A stretch of DNA of 64,000 nucleotides from positions 34,153,312-34,217,311 of the forward strand of contig NW_020954556.1 in the NCBI RefSeq assembly GCF_900497805.2, read 5' to 3'. Shown in pieces: positions 32,169-44,315 of this stretch. Each line of letters opens with the position of its first letter. Within the stretch, counting starts at the first letter, position 1. The position numbers were made by a program, and so were the translations under genes. Below the pieces are notes generated by a model that worked only from the letters and a program-made list of their open reading frames with translations, searched no databases and was not told the DNA's origin. The stretch is from Vombatus ursinus (Eukaryota; Chordata; Mammalia; Diprotodontia; Vombatidae).

Positions 32169-34512
32169 CATCATTTCATTTGATATTCTAGGTTTTTTTT
32201 TAACTCTACCAATCAAATTTTGCTATTATTTTATCAACTCTGTAAGTTTTCCCCTTGGTAGTTTGATTAGAATGCCATTAAAATTGTATATTAACTTTGG
32301 CAGTATTTTCATTTTTATTATCTTGGGTTAGCCCAGTCATGAGCAATGACTATTCCTCCAGCTACTTAAACAGTTCTGCATTTTATTAAGGAACATTCTG
32401 CAACTGAATCTGTGCATCTATTGAGTGTGTTATGGAAGACAGACTCCAAATTATTTTATGAACTTTTTACATATATAGAAAGAGATTTCTCTTTCTATTG
32501 TTGAATCTTAGATTTTGTTATTATTATGGGGGAAAAAAACTGTTGATTTTTGTGGGGTTATTTTGCATCCTGAAAATTTTTTAATCTATAGCTTGTTTCA
32601 AATTAGTATCTTTGTTGATTCCATAAGATTTTCTATGAAAATCATCATGTCTTCAACAAATAAAGGATACTTTTATTTTCTTTTTGACTATACTTATGCT
32701 TTAATATTTTTCTCTTTTCTTATTGTTATTGCTAACTTTTTCTAAAGCTATGTTAAATAATAGGGGGGAGAATTAACATTTCTTTGTAAAAGACTTTTTC
32801 TTTATTTTGAGATAATCATGATTTTTCACAAATTTTATGATTAATTGTATTGATTGTTTTCCTGATACTAAACTATCTTTGCATCTTTTGAATAAATCCA
32901 GCTTAGTTATAATTTGTGATATAGTGGATAAATTGCTTTTATATGTTTGATGGAATTAATTTTTAAAAATTAATTTAAAAATTAAAAAAGTATTTAGTAC
33001 TGATATTGTTTTACAATTCTCTCTTTGCTTTATCTTTCCTTGTTTTAGGTATTAGAACTAAATTTATCTCATAGAGATCAGAATGACTTTTTTTCCTTAT
33101 TTGGGGGAAACAATTTGCATAGTATTGATATTAATTTTTATTTGGTATTTTGAAAAAATTCTCTTGTAAATCCATCAGTCCTAGGAATATTTTTTTGGTT
33201 GTTCTTTTTATCAATATTCTCTTTCATTTTCCGATTTTGGGTTACTCATATTCTGTTATTTTGGATATTTCATATTTTTGAGGATAGGATTATTTCTTTT
33301 GTGTCCTCAACTTTATTAACTTATAACTGTGCATATTAGATTCTAGTAAGTCCTTTTTTATTTTTTTCTGGTTTTGTTATATGTTCACCTTGTTTACTTG
33401 CTAGTTTGTTGATTTGATTTTCTGCCTTAGTTTTATTCAAGCTGGCTAAAGGTTTATTGATATTGATCTTTTCAAAGAACTAGATTTTAGTTTTATCATT
33501 TTAAAAATCTTGCATCCAATTTGTCTATTTTTACTCTAATGTTCAATTTTTTGTGCTTATTTTTGGCTTTACTTATTGAGTTTCTAATTTTAAGCAAGTA
33601 TATTCAGTTCACTAATCTTTTCCTTTTTTATTTTGTAAATTTATATTTTTAGTGATCTATCCCCTACCCCTGGAAGACTGCTCTAGCTTCCTTACAGAAA
33701 TTTTGGTATATGTTTTCATCGCTATCATTGTCTTTTATATAATTGTTAATCATTTCTATATTTTGTTCCTTGACCTCCATATAATTTAAGCTTGTATTAT
33801 TGATTTTCTTATCATTTCTTTGTTCTTTTCTTGTGGTCCCTAATCTGATTACTAGTTTTCTTTTGTTGTAGTCCATAAAATATTTCTGTCTTTTGACATT
33901 TATTTGCAAAATCTCAGTGCCACATTACATGAACATCTTTTTTTGTTGAGAAATATCTGAATTTTCAGTGGTCCACAGGAAGATTCCATTATAATTTTAA
34001 CTATTTTCCCCCAAAAGTGTTCAATTCTTTAATTTTCTCCTTTTCTATCTTTCCATCAGATTTTTTCAACTCTCAAAGATGAATACTAGGGATTCCTATT
34101 GTTGTGTTAATTTCATTGACTTCTATGATTCCATTTATTTCCCTTTTGTATTTACATTTAGTGTTATTTGGGGAGTTAGCATAATGTAATTTCCTTGGAT
34201 GTATCTATTGTGAATTTTTATTTTTATTTTGTCTGATAACATGATTATAACACTTGCTTTTTTTCTTTCCCCTTTATACAGGGCAAATTTTGTAGCAACC
34301 TCTCATTTTTATTCTGTTTATTTGTTTTCTGCTTTTTAGATGTATTTCTTGTAAACAACAGATTTGAGGGTTGACTTGATTATTTTAGTATTTTCACTGT
34401 TAAATTATTAGGGAGTTACTTTGTTGGGTTTCTTGTTTTCTTTTCCTGTGGAAGCAGCTATAAATTCTCTTTGCTCAAACTCTAGAGTACTAGTCAGCCA
34501 TCTTGATAGTCA

Positions 34513-35495
34513 CACTAGTGATCTTTTAGAAAAGATAGAGTGATATGGACTTGATGACTGTAGGGTAGACACAAAAAGCAATCATTAATGATTTCATGTC
34601 AACTTAGAAAGAGATCTCTAGTGGTATCCTAGAATTCTGTGGTTGGTACTGTGCTGTATAATGTTTGTATCAATGACTTGGAAATAGGAATATATGGCAT
34701 CCTAATCATATGTGCAAATGATACAAACCTAGGTAAGGGAACTAGAGGTGTCAATATCCAATACACACATGTGTGTATTGTGTATGTATATACACACAAT
34801 AACTTTAGAACATTTGACTGAGTCTAGTGGGATAAATTTTATTAGAAATAAATGTAAAGTGTTCCACTTGAGTTAAAACTACAAAAACATAAGAACAGGG
34901 AGACATGGCAAAATTTCCATTTGTCTGAAGAGGCAAAGATCTTAATGGAATACAAGATTACATTAAGCAACGCTATGATTTGGAAGCCCCTTCCTACCAA
35001 AAAAAAATAGAGCTTGATTAAGTTTGGTCTTAAGCTTCATTAAGAAAGGCATAATGTCCAGTAAGAGGGAGTTATCAGTCATGGTTACTGAACACTGATT
35101 GAACATTTGAAATATTGTGCCCAGTGGATGCACATTTTTGGAAAAACTTTGTTAAGGAGAAGAGAATCCCCAAGAGGGTGAGAACCTAGAAATCATCATA
35201 TGAAAATTGATTGAAGAACCTAAAGATGTTTAGTCCAGGGTGGGGGGGATGACTTATGGAACACTTGTTAGTTGTCTTCAAGTGTTTAAAGAACTATATT
35301 CTAGAAAAAAGAATAGACTGTCCCACACAGACAGAATCAATATTACAGAGACAAATTTTAAAGATGGAAATTTAGGATTTAAGAAAATCTTTCTAATGAT
35401 TTCAGCTATTCAAAATTGGAAAAAGACACTTCTGGAGATTGTGAATTACCTTCATTTGAGGGCTAGTTGACTATCTTACCTAATAGGGAAGTAGG
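34513..35495 (+). mobile_element. L3 (CR1-like) LINE, right half
   Basis: Continues the L3 at 30467: 'gagtgatatggacttgatga' (34539), 'catttgac'-type text, then 'tgtttgtatcaatgacttgg' (34663), which encodes the VCINDLE segment just before the reverse-transcriptase catalytic box; the box itself reads as CANDT (family form FADDT). Later words follow CR1/L3 to its C-terminus ('gaagaacctaaagatgttta' near 35213). The frame is decayed. Confidence 0.78.
34759..34800. repeat. Palindromic CA/TG microsatellite
   Basis: 34759-34780 is a perfect 22-base palindrome centred on ACATGT, followed by TATG and ACAC units. It lies inside the L3. Confidence 0.85.
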
Positions 35496-38400
35496 AGGGG
35501 ATGGAGGTAAGAAAAATGGGGAATGATAAAAGGGTAGGAAATATAAGAGAAGACAGTGGTCACAAGCAAGATGAACTTCAGAGGAAGGAGAGGGGAGAGA
35601 AAGAAGGAGAGGGAGAGAGACAGACACAGATAGAGACAGACAGACAGAGAGGCAGAGAGACTGAAACAGAGAGAGAGAAGATAAACAGAAGAAAATAAAA
35701 AGGAAATGCAAAGTTAGTAATCATAACTGTGAATGTGATTGGGATGAACTAATCCATAAAATGGTAGCAGATAGTGGAATGGATTAGAAAGCAGAATCCA
35801 ATAGTACGTTGTTTACAAGAAGCACACTTGAAACAGAGATACATAGAGTTCCAATAAAGGGCTGGAGCAAATTCTATTATGCTTCAGTTGAAGTAAAAAA
35901 GGACATGAGTTGCAAACATGATCTTAGACAGAGCAAGAGAAAAAATAGACCTAATTAAAAGGGATGAGCAGGGAAAATGTATCTCATGAAAAGGAACCAT
36001 AGACAATACTAATAATATATATATATCAAGTGGCATAATATCCAAATTCTTAAAGAAATAATGAAAGGAATTACCAGAGGAAATTGACAGTAAGACTATA
36101 CTAGTGGGGGACCATAACTTTCCCTTCTCACAGGTGGATAAATCTAACCACAAAACAGATAAGAAGTCAATGAGATGAATAGACACAAATATAAGTTTGA
36201 TACCTAAATCAGGGAGAGCAAAAACAGAGAAAAAAAATTATAGACCAATTTTCTTATTGAATACTGATGTAAAATTTTTAAATAAAATATTATCAAAGAG
36301 AATACAACAGTATATCACAAAGATCATATAGTATCAATAGAACTTATAACAGAAATGCAGGGCTGGTGCATTATTAGTAAAATGATGAGCATAATGAATC
36401 ATGTTAACAGCAACAAAAATTATGCCTTTGGCAAAACATAATACCCATTCTTTTAAAAACACTAGAAAGTATAAGAATCAATGGAGCATTTCTTAAAATG
36501 ATAAATAATATCTATCTAAATCCAAGAGCAAGTATTATTTCTAATGGGGATAATCTTAAAGCATTTCTAGTATCATCAGAGGTGAAGCAAAGATGTACAT
36601 TATCACCATTGTTATTCAATATTGTGTTAGAAATACTTGTTACAGCAATAACACAAGAAAAAGAAACTGAAGAAAAAATAGACCACAAAAAAACAAAACT
36701 ATCACTCTTTGCAAAAGATATAATGGTATGCTTAAAGAATCCTAGACAATCCATTAAAAACCTAGTTGAAATAAACAACTTTAGCAAAGTTGTAGGATAT
36801 AAAACAAACTCACGAAAATCATAAGAATTTCTATATATTACCATTGAACTTCAGCAGGAAGAGAAAGAAAAATTCCACTTAAAATAGCTGCAGACAATAT
36901 GAAATACTTGGATGTCTTCCAAGACAAACCCAGAGATTATATGAATGTAATTACAAAATATTTTTTCACACAAAGACAGATCTAAACAATTGGAAAAATA
37001 TCAATTGTTCATGGGTAGGCCAATTCATATAATAAAAATGACAATTCTTCCTAAGTTAATTGGCTTTTCAGTGCCATGCCAATCAAACTACCAAAGAATT
37101 TTTTATAAAGGTAGAAAAAGAATAATGAAATTCTGCTGGAAGAACAAAAGGTCAAGAATATCAAGAAAGTCAATAAAAAAATACGAAAGAGGGCAGTAAT
37201 CATCAAAACAATCTGATATTAGCTAAGAAATAGAGTGGTGGATCAGTGGAATAGATTAGGTATACAATATGCCATAGGAAACAAGTGTAGTAATTTACTG
37301 TTTAATAAACTCAATGATATGAGCTTTTGGGACAGGAACTCACTATTTGACAAAAATTGCTCAGACAACTGGAAAGCAATTTGGCAGAAACTAGGCGTAT
37401 ACAAACATTTTATACCATATATCAAGATAAGATCAAAATGGAAGAAAAGATTTAGACATAAAAGGTGTTATCATAAGCATATTAGGGGAGCAAGAAAAAT
37501 GTACCTATCAAATCTATAGATATGGGAGGTGCTTATGACCAATCAAGAGATAGAGAAGATCTTAGGAAATAGAGCAGATAATTTTGATTTCATGAAATTA
37601 AAAAGCTTTTGCACAAATAAAACCAATGTAGCCAAAATTAGAACAAAAACTGGAATTGAGCAAAAAACTTTATATCACATTTCTCTGATAAAGGCCTCAT
37701 TTTACAAGAATATAGGGAACCGGGTCAAATTCATAAAAATAAAAGTCGTTTCCTAGCTGATAAATGGTCAAAGGATATGAACAGGCAATTTTTAGGAGAA
37801 GAAATCAAAGCTATCAACAATCTCATGAAAACATGCTCTAAATCACTACTGATTAGAGAAATGCAAATTCAAACAACTCTGAAGTACTACCTCACACCTG
37901 TCAGGTCAGTGAACATGAGAGAAAATGAAAATGACAAATTCTGGTGAGGATGTGGAAAAAATTGAACACTTATGTACTGTTGGTGAAGTTGTTAACTAGT
38001 CCAACTATTCTAGAGAACAATTTTTAAATATGTCTACAAAGCTATAAAATTGTGCATACCCTTTGACCCATCAATACCACTACTGAGTCTTTATCCCAAA
38101 GAAAGTGAAGAAAAAAATAGGACCTCTCTTTGTACAAAAATATTTATAGCAACTCTTTTTGTAGGGGTAAAAATTGGAAATTAAGAGCATTCCTATCAGT
38201 TGGGAAATGGCTGAACAAGTTGTGGTATATGATTGTGATGGAATACTATTGTACTATAAAAATGATGAGCATGATAGTTTCAGTAAAACCTGGAAGACTT
38301 ATATGAAGTCATGCAAAATGAAGTGAGCAGAATGAGGAAAAAAATGTCCACCATAATAACAATATTATAAGGATGATTAACTATAAAAGACTGAGCCACT

Positions 38401-38740
38401 CTGATCAAGAAAATTATCCAATACAACTACAAAATACCCATGATGAAAAATGCTATCCACCTCCAGAGACAGAACTGATGAACTCTGAATGCAGATTGAA
38501 ACATACTTTTTTAACTTTATTTTTCTTGTTTATTTTTGTCTGTATTTTCTTTAGCAAAATGTCTAATATGGAAATATGTTTTTCATGACTTTTAATGCAT
38601 AATTGATAACAAATTGCTTGCTTTCTCAAAGACAGGAGAGGTGCAGGAGGGAGGGAAAGAATTGGAAACTGAAAATTAAAAAATATATTTTTTAATTGTT
38701 TTTACATATAATTAGAAAAGATTTATTGAAATGTATATAT
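35495..38740 (+). mobile_element. Sense L1 with internal deletion
   Basis: A purine-rich pre-ORF2 region (35500-35700) leads into the ORF2 endonuclease ('gtacgttgtttacaagaagc' at 35803). Near 36190 the text jumps to the reverse transcriptase ('gacacaaatataagtttgat'), losing roughly 1.5 kb. The RT part is readable: 36498-36824 contains LSPLLFNIVLEILVTAITQE and LSLFAKDIMV, where family members have FADD at the catalytic site, so this copy has Lys for the first Asp. 36990-37199 and 37529-37756 (FDFMKLKSFC) are later ORF2 parts. The C-terminus and 3' UTR follow to about 38700, with an A-rich end running into a TATG/CA repeat. Confidence 0.85.
35580..35692. repeat. (GA)n / GACA purine tract
   Basis: GAGA and GACAGA units with few interruptions, inside the L1 region upstream of ORF2. 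Confidence 0.88.
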
Positions 38741-38802
38741 ACACATGCAGGAATACAAACATATATGTACATACACATACATACATACATATATATCACC
38801 AG
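38735..38802. repeat. TATG/CATA microsatellite at L1 tail
   Basis: Interrupted TATA, CATA and TACA units directly after the L1 3' end, as often grows from an A-rich tail. Confidence 0.85.
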
Positions 38803-38804
38803 TG

Positions 38805-39150
38805 GAAGAAAATGAGTCTTAAAAAATGAAAAGTTTTATTGACTGTCAGAGATCATCTTGAGATAGTTCAAAGTACTGTATATTTCCCCAAGCACAATTC
38901 ACCAGCTTCCCTACTCCTCTTTAGTTCTTATCCCAGCTTGTTGTTTATCTGCCATATTTTTCAAAGACTATGTGCTAATAAACTAAGTTGAGGGGATGCG
39001 CATTCAATTCATCTCACAACATGAGTATTAGGCTTTTATAATCTACTTTTCCCCCATATAGATTGTTAAATTTATCTATTTTGAGTGGCTCCAGATTTCA
39101 TTGAGGAGGTAGATTCAATGGTATTTTTGGTCAAGGTGTAATCACCATAA
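38805..39150. other. Unassigned sequence
   Basis: No feature recognised. Confidence 0.4.
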
Positions 39151-39152
39151 TG

Positions 39153-39386
39153 GCGGCAGCTATATTTCTCAGTGGCTAGAAAGCTGGAACTAGAGCCAGG
39201 AAGACCTGAGTTCAAATTCAGCCTCAGACACTGACTAGCTCTGCGACCTTGGGCAAGTCCCTTAACCTTTGTTTGCTTTAATACGCTGGAGAGGGAAATG
39301 GCAAACCACTTCAGTATTTTTGCCTAGAAAACTTTATATGGGATCTCAGAGTCAGACAGGAATAAATGACTGAACAGCAACAAATC
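39153..39386 (+). mobile_element. tRNA-derived SINE with RTE-like tail
   Basis: 'tcagtggctagaaagctgga', 'gagttcaaattcagcctcag', 'gcgaccttgggcaagtccct', then the tail 'gcaaaccacttcagtatttt' and 'gactgaacagcaacaa'. Same class as 15733-15977, more diverged. Confidence 0.82.
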
Positions 39387-39424
39387 TATGGGATAAAATA
39401 AATGAAAGAAGTGTTAGTTCTCAC

Positions 39425-39640
39425 CATCTCCAGTCAATATTCAATAAGCATTTATTAAATACCTACTATATGTTAGGCACTATGCTAAACACCGAAGATA
39501 CAAAACAAAACAAAACAAAACAAAACATAGTCCTTTACCTCAAAGAGCTTACAATCTAAGTTGAGAAAGACAATATACAGAAAAGAACTGAAAATGAGGG
39601 GGGCTAGAGGGAGGGTAGGTACCAGGGTGCAAACATATGA
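39425..39640 (-). mobile_element. L2 3' UTR, antisense
   Basis: 'tattaaatacctactatatg' followed by 'gttaggcactatgctaaaca', a (CAAAA)n stretch (39504-39530) and 'caaagagcttacaatctaag': the reversed L2 3' end. Text to about 39900 may belong to the same copy but is too diverged to call. Confidence 0.68.
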
Positions 39641-39644
39641 TAAT

Positions 39645-40543
39645 GATGGAGTCAGGTCCAGGAGAGAAGGACAGGATGATAGCCCTTTAAAATGGAGACT
39701 TTGGAAGGAGTCCCTTGCTCTGCTCTCCAATCAGATGAGCAGATAGTATTAAGGCTACTTATAAGGTGAGAGTGCTAAGGCTAATGCAATCTTGCAGGAT
39801 GATGACTTTCCCGATGATGAAATTCCTGGTATGATGAAACAGTTAAGTACAGAGAAATGCAGGTGGGCAATGAGGGAACTCTGCAGGGGATTCTTCTATT
39901 CGAATTTTAGTGTTCTCATTACTCCCTGTGGGGTCAACTATTATATCTACGGAAAAGACCCCTTAAATCACATTTCTAACATTCATTTTTTTTCTTGATT
40001 TCTAGCCTGAAACAAGCATTAACTGCCTGATGGACATCTCCAATTGGTTTCCCTATTGATACTTCAAGTGTAATATGACCAAAATGTAATTCATTATTCC
40101 CCCTCCTTTACTAAATCCTCTTCTTAATGTCTCCATTTTTGTCAAGGGCATGCAGTATTTTTTTTTTTTAATAAATCGTACTTCAGAGAAATGTATAGGT
40201 GCCACCTTGTGATAAAAAAGCTTTTAAGACTGCATTTTGCTTCATTTAGTAAAATGCATTGTTATAATTATAAAACAATAAGCAATGAGGGATCTCATAT
40301 TCCTTATACCTTTCAGTCAATTGTGTTACTAAAAATTTTGTCTACTATAGAAAATAATTCGTAAAAGACTGTCTATTCTGTTTTCATACTTGATCAAGAA
40401 TTTCTTCTGGTATGTGGAACAACCAATAACAAACTTTTGTAGATATAAGAATGAAAATTTCTAGGTACATAATTCTTCAACACACAAAAATAATAATACT
40501 ATGTATTATTGTCACTTTTTTGTCATGTTCTCCAAATGTCTAA
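39645..40543. other. Unassigned sequence
   Basis: No gene recognised. Possibly the remainder of the L2 to about 39900; poly-T at 40160-40170. Confidence 0.35.
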
Positions 40544-40553
40544 AAATATCTGT
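40544..40553. repeat. Possible left target-site duplication of the 7SL copy
   Basis: AAATATCTGT resembles AAATTATCTGT at 40881-40891, one base inserted. Confidence 0.55.
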
Positions 40554-40880
40554 CCAAGTATGGCAATGTACACCCTTAAGTTGTACTGCTCGGAGATTGA
40601 GGCTGGTGGATCACCATTGAATTCAAGAAATCTGAACCACACTGGGACTAAAGCTGTTTCACTATCTGCACTAAGTCTGGCACAAATATGCTGAGTCCCA
40701 AGAGTAGAGATCTCCCTGCTTACAGAACAATAAACCTGACCAAGTTTAAAAAAAAATGGAGCAGATTAAACAGCTTCATTGCCATTCAGGATTAAGATCA
40801 AGCCCATGAGTCACCACTGTATTTCCAGCCCAGGTGGGTTAGTAAAACTCCATTTCAAGAAATAAAATAAAATAAATAAG
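40554..40880 (+). pseudogene. RN7SL: 7SL (SRP) RNA retrocopy
   Basis: Order and content follow 7SL RNA, the RNA of the signal recognition particle. The Alu-domain words are 'ggagattgaggctggtggat' (40592). The S-domain words are 'gcactaagtctggcacaaat' (40668), 'atgctgagtccc', 'ggagcagattaaacagcttc' (40759) and the 3' Alu-domain closure 'caccactgtatttccagccc' (40812). About 300 bases, the normal 7SL length, so it is not a short Alu-like SINE. An A-rich AATAAAAT tail (40858-40880) and a near-matching flanking duplication indicate L1-type retrotransposition. Many substitutions, so not functional. Confidence 0.88.
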
Positions 40881-40934
40881 AAATTATCTGTAAAATACCT
40901 GGAAAATCAAGATTTTGATGCATTCAAAATGAAA

Positions 40935-41090
40935 GTCATTTGTATATATTTTCTGTGTACATGCCTTTCCTCACAGCAAAATGTAAGCCACTTGGAAGCA
41001 AGATTTTTTCATGTCTGTCTTGTAATCCCAAAGCCTGTCACAGTACTTTTTCCATGTGGTAGTCATTTATTGTTTGTTGAATTGAGCCAG
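40935..41090 (+). mobile_element. L2 3' end
   Basis: 'aaaatgtaagccacttggaa' (40979), 'taatcccaaagcctgtcaca' and 'tcatttattgtttgttgaat' match the L2 terminus. Confidence 0.65.
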
Positions 41091-41094
41091 ATGT

Positions 41095-41612
41095 CTTGGT
41101 TAATGTTTAGAACAGCTGACTTTTTAAGTTTAATCTACATTATTAACATTTTCCTCCATCACTTTCTTAAGTCTTGACAATCAGGAAAACAATAAATCAA
41201 GTGATTTGTACTTTTTGCTGACTTCCGAGCTATAACTACTAATAGTAAACATTTAAACAAGCAGCTCTTAAGAGCCAGTTCAAGCTGGCTCCAGCACTCC
41301 CCTGATTACTGAACTCTATTGACCTGAATTTAGAGCACATTGTTTCTGTCATTCCATGTGGTCTAGCTATTCTTTTTATATGTATTTTCTTAAGTGCTAT
41401 TTAAATTTCCTGTTTCTCTGTTCTCTTCATAAACAGTGAAGCTTCTGGGATTGATTCATATTCTTTTCATACTTTCTAATATGCTGCTGCATATCTTTCA
41501 GTCAACCTCGGTGTGGAGAGGAGAGGATGGTTCCATGTCATCATCCTGATGTGTCCTGCCTATTGTCCAATGTTGAATATGTTGAATTAGAAAGGAAGGG
41601 AAGGGGAAAGGA
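41095..41612. other. Unassigned sequence
   Basis: No feature recognised. Confidence 0.4.
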
Positions 41613-41617
41613 AGAAG

Positions 41618-41760
41618 CATTTATATACCTCCTAGTATGTGGTAGGCAGTGTGCTAAGTACTTTATAATATAATCTCATTTCATCCTCACAAGAACCTTG
41701 TAAGGTAGGTGCTGTAATGATAAGTCAGGTTTTCCTGATTGTAGTCCCAGAGGTCTGTCT
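41618..41760 (-). mobile_element. MIR-family SINE, antisense
   Basis: 'gcatttatatacctcctagt', 'ggcagtgtgctaagtacttt', 'ctcatttcatcctcacaaga' and 'ccttgtaaggtaggtgctgt' are the reversed MIR tail and core. The tRNA-derived head is replaced by a purine tract. Confidence 0.78.
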
Positions 41761-41763
41761 TGT

Positions 41764-41806
41764 GGAGAGGGAGGGAGGGAGGGAGGGAAGGAGAGAGAGA
41801 GAGAGT

Positions 41807-41842
<36 letters not shown>

Positions 41843-41845
41843 TTG
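41764..41845. repeat. (GGGA)n/(GA)n purine tract
   Basis: GGGA units grade into GA units; almost pure purine on this strand. Confidence 0.93.
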
Positions 41846-41849
41846 AGAG

Positions 41850-42480
41850 AGCATTTGGAGTAAAGAAACTTGAAATTATTTTAATGCTAACATTAATGGA
41901 ATACTCAATATTCTTGAAGGATAAAATTTCATAGTCAGAAGGGAGTTCAGAATTTATAGTCCTACCCTAAGTTAAAATATGAATCTCATCTAAAAAATTC
42001 CCTTGTGGCTAGACCTAGAAGAGATTAGGATACTGTTAGAATGCACAAAATACATTTGTCAAAATTGAAATTTATAAGGAACAGAATAGAGAATAAGAAA
42101 TAATTCAGGACAGATGTTTACAATGGGCTACCTGGGAACCTGACCCTAATAGCCATCAACAAAGTAAGAATCTCCTGTCAGCAATAGACTGTCCATGCTT
42201 GTAACCATCAAAACTGACCATTGATAAGTTGGTAAGCCCTAGAGCTTGGGTAATGGAAGTCTCTTCAGTCCAAACTTGTCCGAGACAACTGGCTATACTT
42301 CCAGCCAAGCCCTTATACAGCTCCCACACTTGGGGAGAAGGAATCAGCCATTCCCTACTGACTTTCAGTAAACAACTGCCCACAGACTAGGCACATTAGC
42401 CTTACAAAACCAACAAGGCATCCTCAGGAAAGTTAGGAGAGAGAATATGTCAACCAACCCTCTTATATGTGGTGTCTTAA
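41850..42480. other. Unassigned sequence
   Basis: No gene recognised. The GC-balanced block at 42120-42420 may be an old repeat I cannot name. Confidence 0.35.
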
Positions 42481-42484
42481 CCAT

Positions 42485-42602
42485 ATTAAAATGTGAACTT
42501 CTTGAGAGAAGGGGCTGTCTTGCTTTTCTATTTGTGTCCCAAGTGCTTAGAACATTGATTTGTCTATAGCCAAGTGCTTAATAAATACTCATTCATTCAT
42601 GA
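42485..42602 (+). mobile_element. L2 3' end
   Basis: 'aaaatgtgaacttcttgaga', 'tgtgtcccaagtgcttagaa' and 'gtgcttaataaatactcatt' are the L2 terminal sequence. Confidence 0.75.
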
Positions 42603-42639
42603 ACTTATTTTATATGAAATCTTCACAATGTAACTTCAT

Positions 42640-42825
42640 TGTTTTGTGGGAAATGATGCATAATTTAGAATTAGTACCAGATTTCATGTCAAAGAATATG
42701 AATGCAAATCATGGCTTTAATGCTTAACTTTTACCTATCTGTGTCTCGGTTTATCTATAAAATAAGGAGATGGCGTGTGATAATCTATGAGCTCTCTTTT
42801 ACCTCTAAGTTTATTATTTTTTGAA
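42640..42825 (+). mobile_element. MIR-type SINE, degraded
   Basis: 'tttacctatctgtgtctcgg' and 'ttatctataaaataaggaga' keep the order of a plus-strand MIR core. Confidence 0.5.
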
Positions 42826-42829
42826 ATAC

Positions 42830-43980
42830 CCAGATATGTTCCAAATAGAAATTAATTTTGGATCATCGGTCATTTTGGAAAATCTTCATTTCTACTATCT
42901 TCAATAAAAAATGACTTTAACTTAAATGTTAAATGAGGTGTCAAGGAAAGTGTAACATTTGAAAATAGAAAAAAATATATATTTTTTCTTTTTGTAAAGG
43001 TTATCATATATAGTTACTGTCCCCCAGCCTAATTGCCTATCAGCCCAGGGCAATAAATGATTTAAATCAGATGAGTAGAAAAGGGTGATATATTTCAAAA
43101 TTATTATTGTTATATTCTTATCTACTTCCCAAAGACACAAACTGATAAAATACATCTAGGAAAAAGCCGAAGACAGATGATTTTTTTGTCATTGTTTACA
43201 ATGGAGACATTTAAGGTGACCTTTAAAAAAAACCCATAAAGCTCCATCCATGCTTGCATAATATCCTCTCTGGGACTTGTGGAAATAAGTAATTTAACCT
43301 GCCATACAAACTTATTAAAGGATAGTTCAGGAAGAACAAAAGATCTTTGAAATTCAATGGCTTCCTAAATCCTTTAAGGTTTAATAGTCTTCATATTATG
43401 ACAAACCATAAATTAATAGCTTTAATAGCTGTTGCTGATTTTCTTTCTACAATGAATACTTTTAAAAGCTTAATGACCACAGAAAAAGTTCATAGCATGT
43501 CAGCAGAATGAGGTTATCATTGGGACAAAACCTTCAATGTTTAAAGCATGTTAGCAGGTCAGCCTCTGTCCTGTCACTAAAGATACCAAATAGGTCAGAG
43601 GCTCAAAGCCAGTGCTCATCAAATGGAATACTAGACCAAAGATCCCTTGGTTTTGAGTCTTAGTTTGAATTCTAGTGAAGCATAAAAGTAAAGCTAGGTT
43701 TTGATACCAGGTTAGGTGGTGAAACTCCAAGAGTATCTCAAATCTTTGCAGATGCAAACTCATATACAAGGATGTAAATTCAATTTAAGCATCTTTTCCC
43801 TGAGAATCTCATACTGGTTTGTAGTTACTATCTGCCTTGACAAAACCTATACATTGAGAGAAACAAATTCAAATAACTAAAGATCAGTGATTTCATCAGT
43901 GTATGGAAATTTAGTTGTAGGAAAGTCACCCACTCAGATGTCAAACTTGTATGACAGCGCATGATTCCTAGGGAGTTCTA
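42830..43980. other. Unassigned sequence
   Basis: About 1.15 kb with no recognised gene or repeat. Confidence 0.4.
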
Positions 43981-43984
43981 TCAG

Positions 43985-44095
43985 AAAAGCTGGAGGACTG
44001 CCCAGGGTTACCCAGTTAGTAAGTATCAGAGGCTTAGTTTGAATCTCAAGCTTCTAGACTCCAAGCCCAACATTTTAAGCACTGCTCTGGCGCTC
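43985..44095 (-). mobile_element. MIR-type SINE, antisense
   Basis: 'ggactgcccagggttaccca', 'gttagtaagtatcagaggct' and 'tctagactccaagcccaaca' are the reversed core and head. Confidence 0.65.
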
Positions 44096-44174
44096 TTCAA
44101 TAACTGGACAATTGTGTACAATAAAACCAAAGTCCTTAGCCTTTATTTCAGGGTCTTATAGTAGTTTTAAAAAG

Positions 44175-44315
44175 TTAAAACTCTTTGGTATTAGTTCTAG
44201 AGTAAAATATAACCTCCTCTGTTTAACTTTTAAATCCCAATACAACCTGTACCAGATCTAATTTTCTATCCATATTGAATATTACTCCCACTATGGCCTA
44301 CATCATAGATACTTA
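44175..44315 (+). mobile_element. L2 ORF2 fragment
   Basis: 'gagtaaaatataacctcctc', 'cccaatacaacctgtaccag' and 'attactcccactatggccta' match L2 ORF2 near its C-terminus. Confidence 0.6.

Larger units (their letters stand above)
30468..34507 (-). mobile_element. Antisense L1, about 4 kb, splitting an L3
   Basis: From the left: reversed 3' UTR (30475-30790), ORF2 C-terminus ('ctttgccaccaccagaagtt' near 30970), the long T-rich reversed RT region, and the endonuclease-proximal text 'gtatttcttgtaaacaacag' near 34342. ORF2 is decayed, with no frame above about 90 codons. L3 text stops at about 30467 and restarts at about 34513, so the L1 inserted into the L3. A SINE sits in it at 32002-32152. A candidate duplication (ACTCATGCTAA and AGTCACACTAG) is weak. 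Confidence 0.8.
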
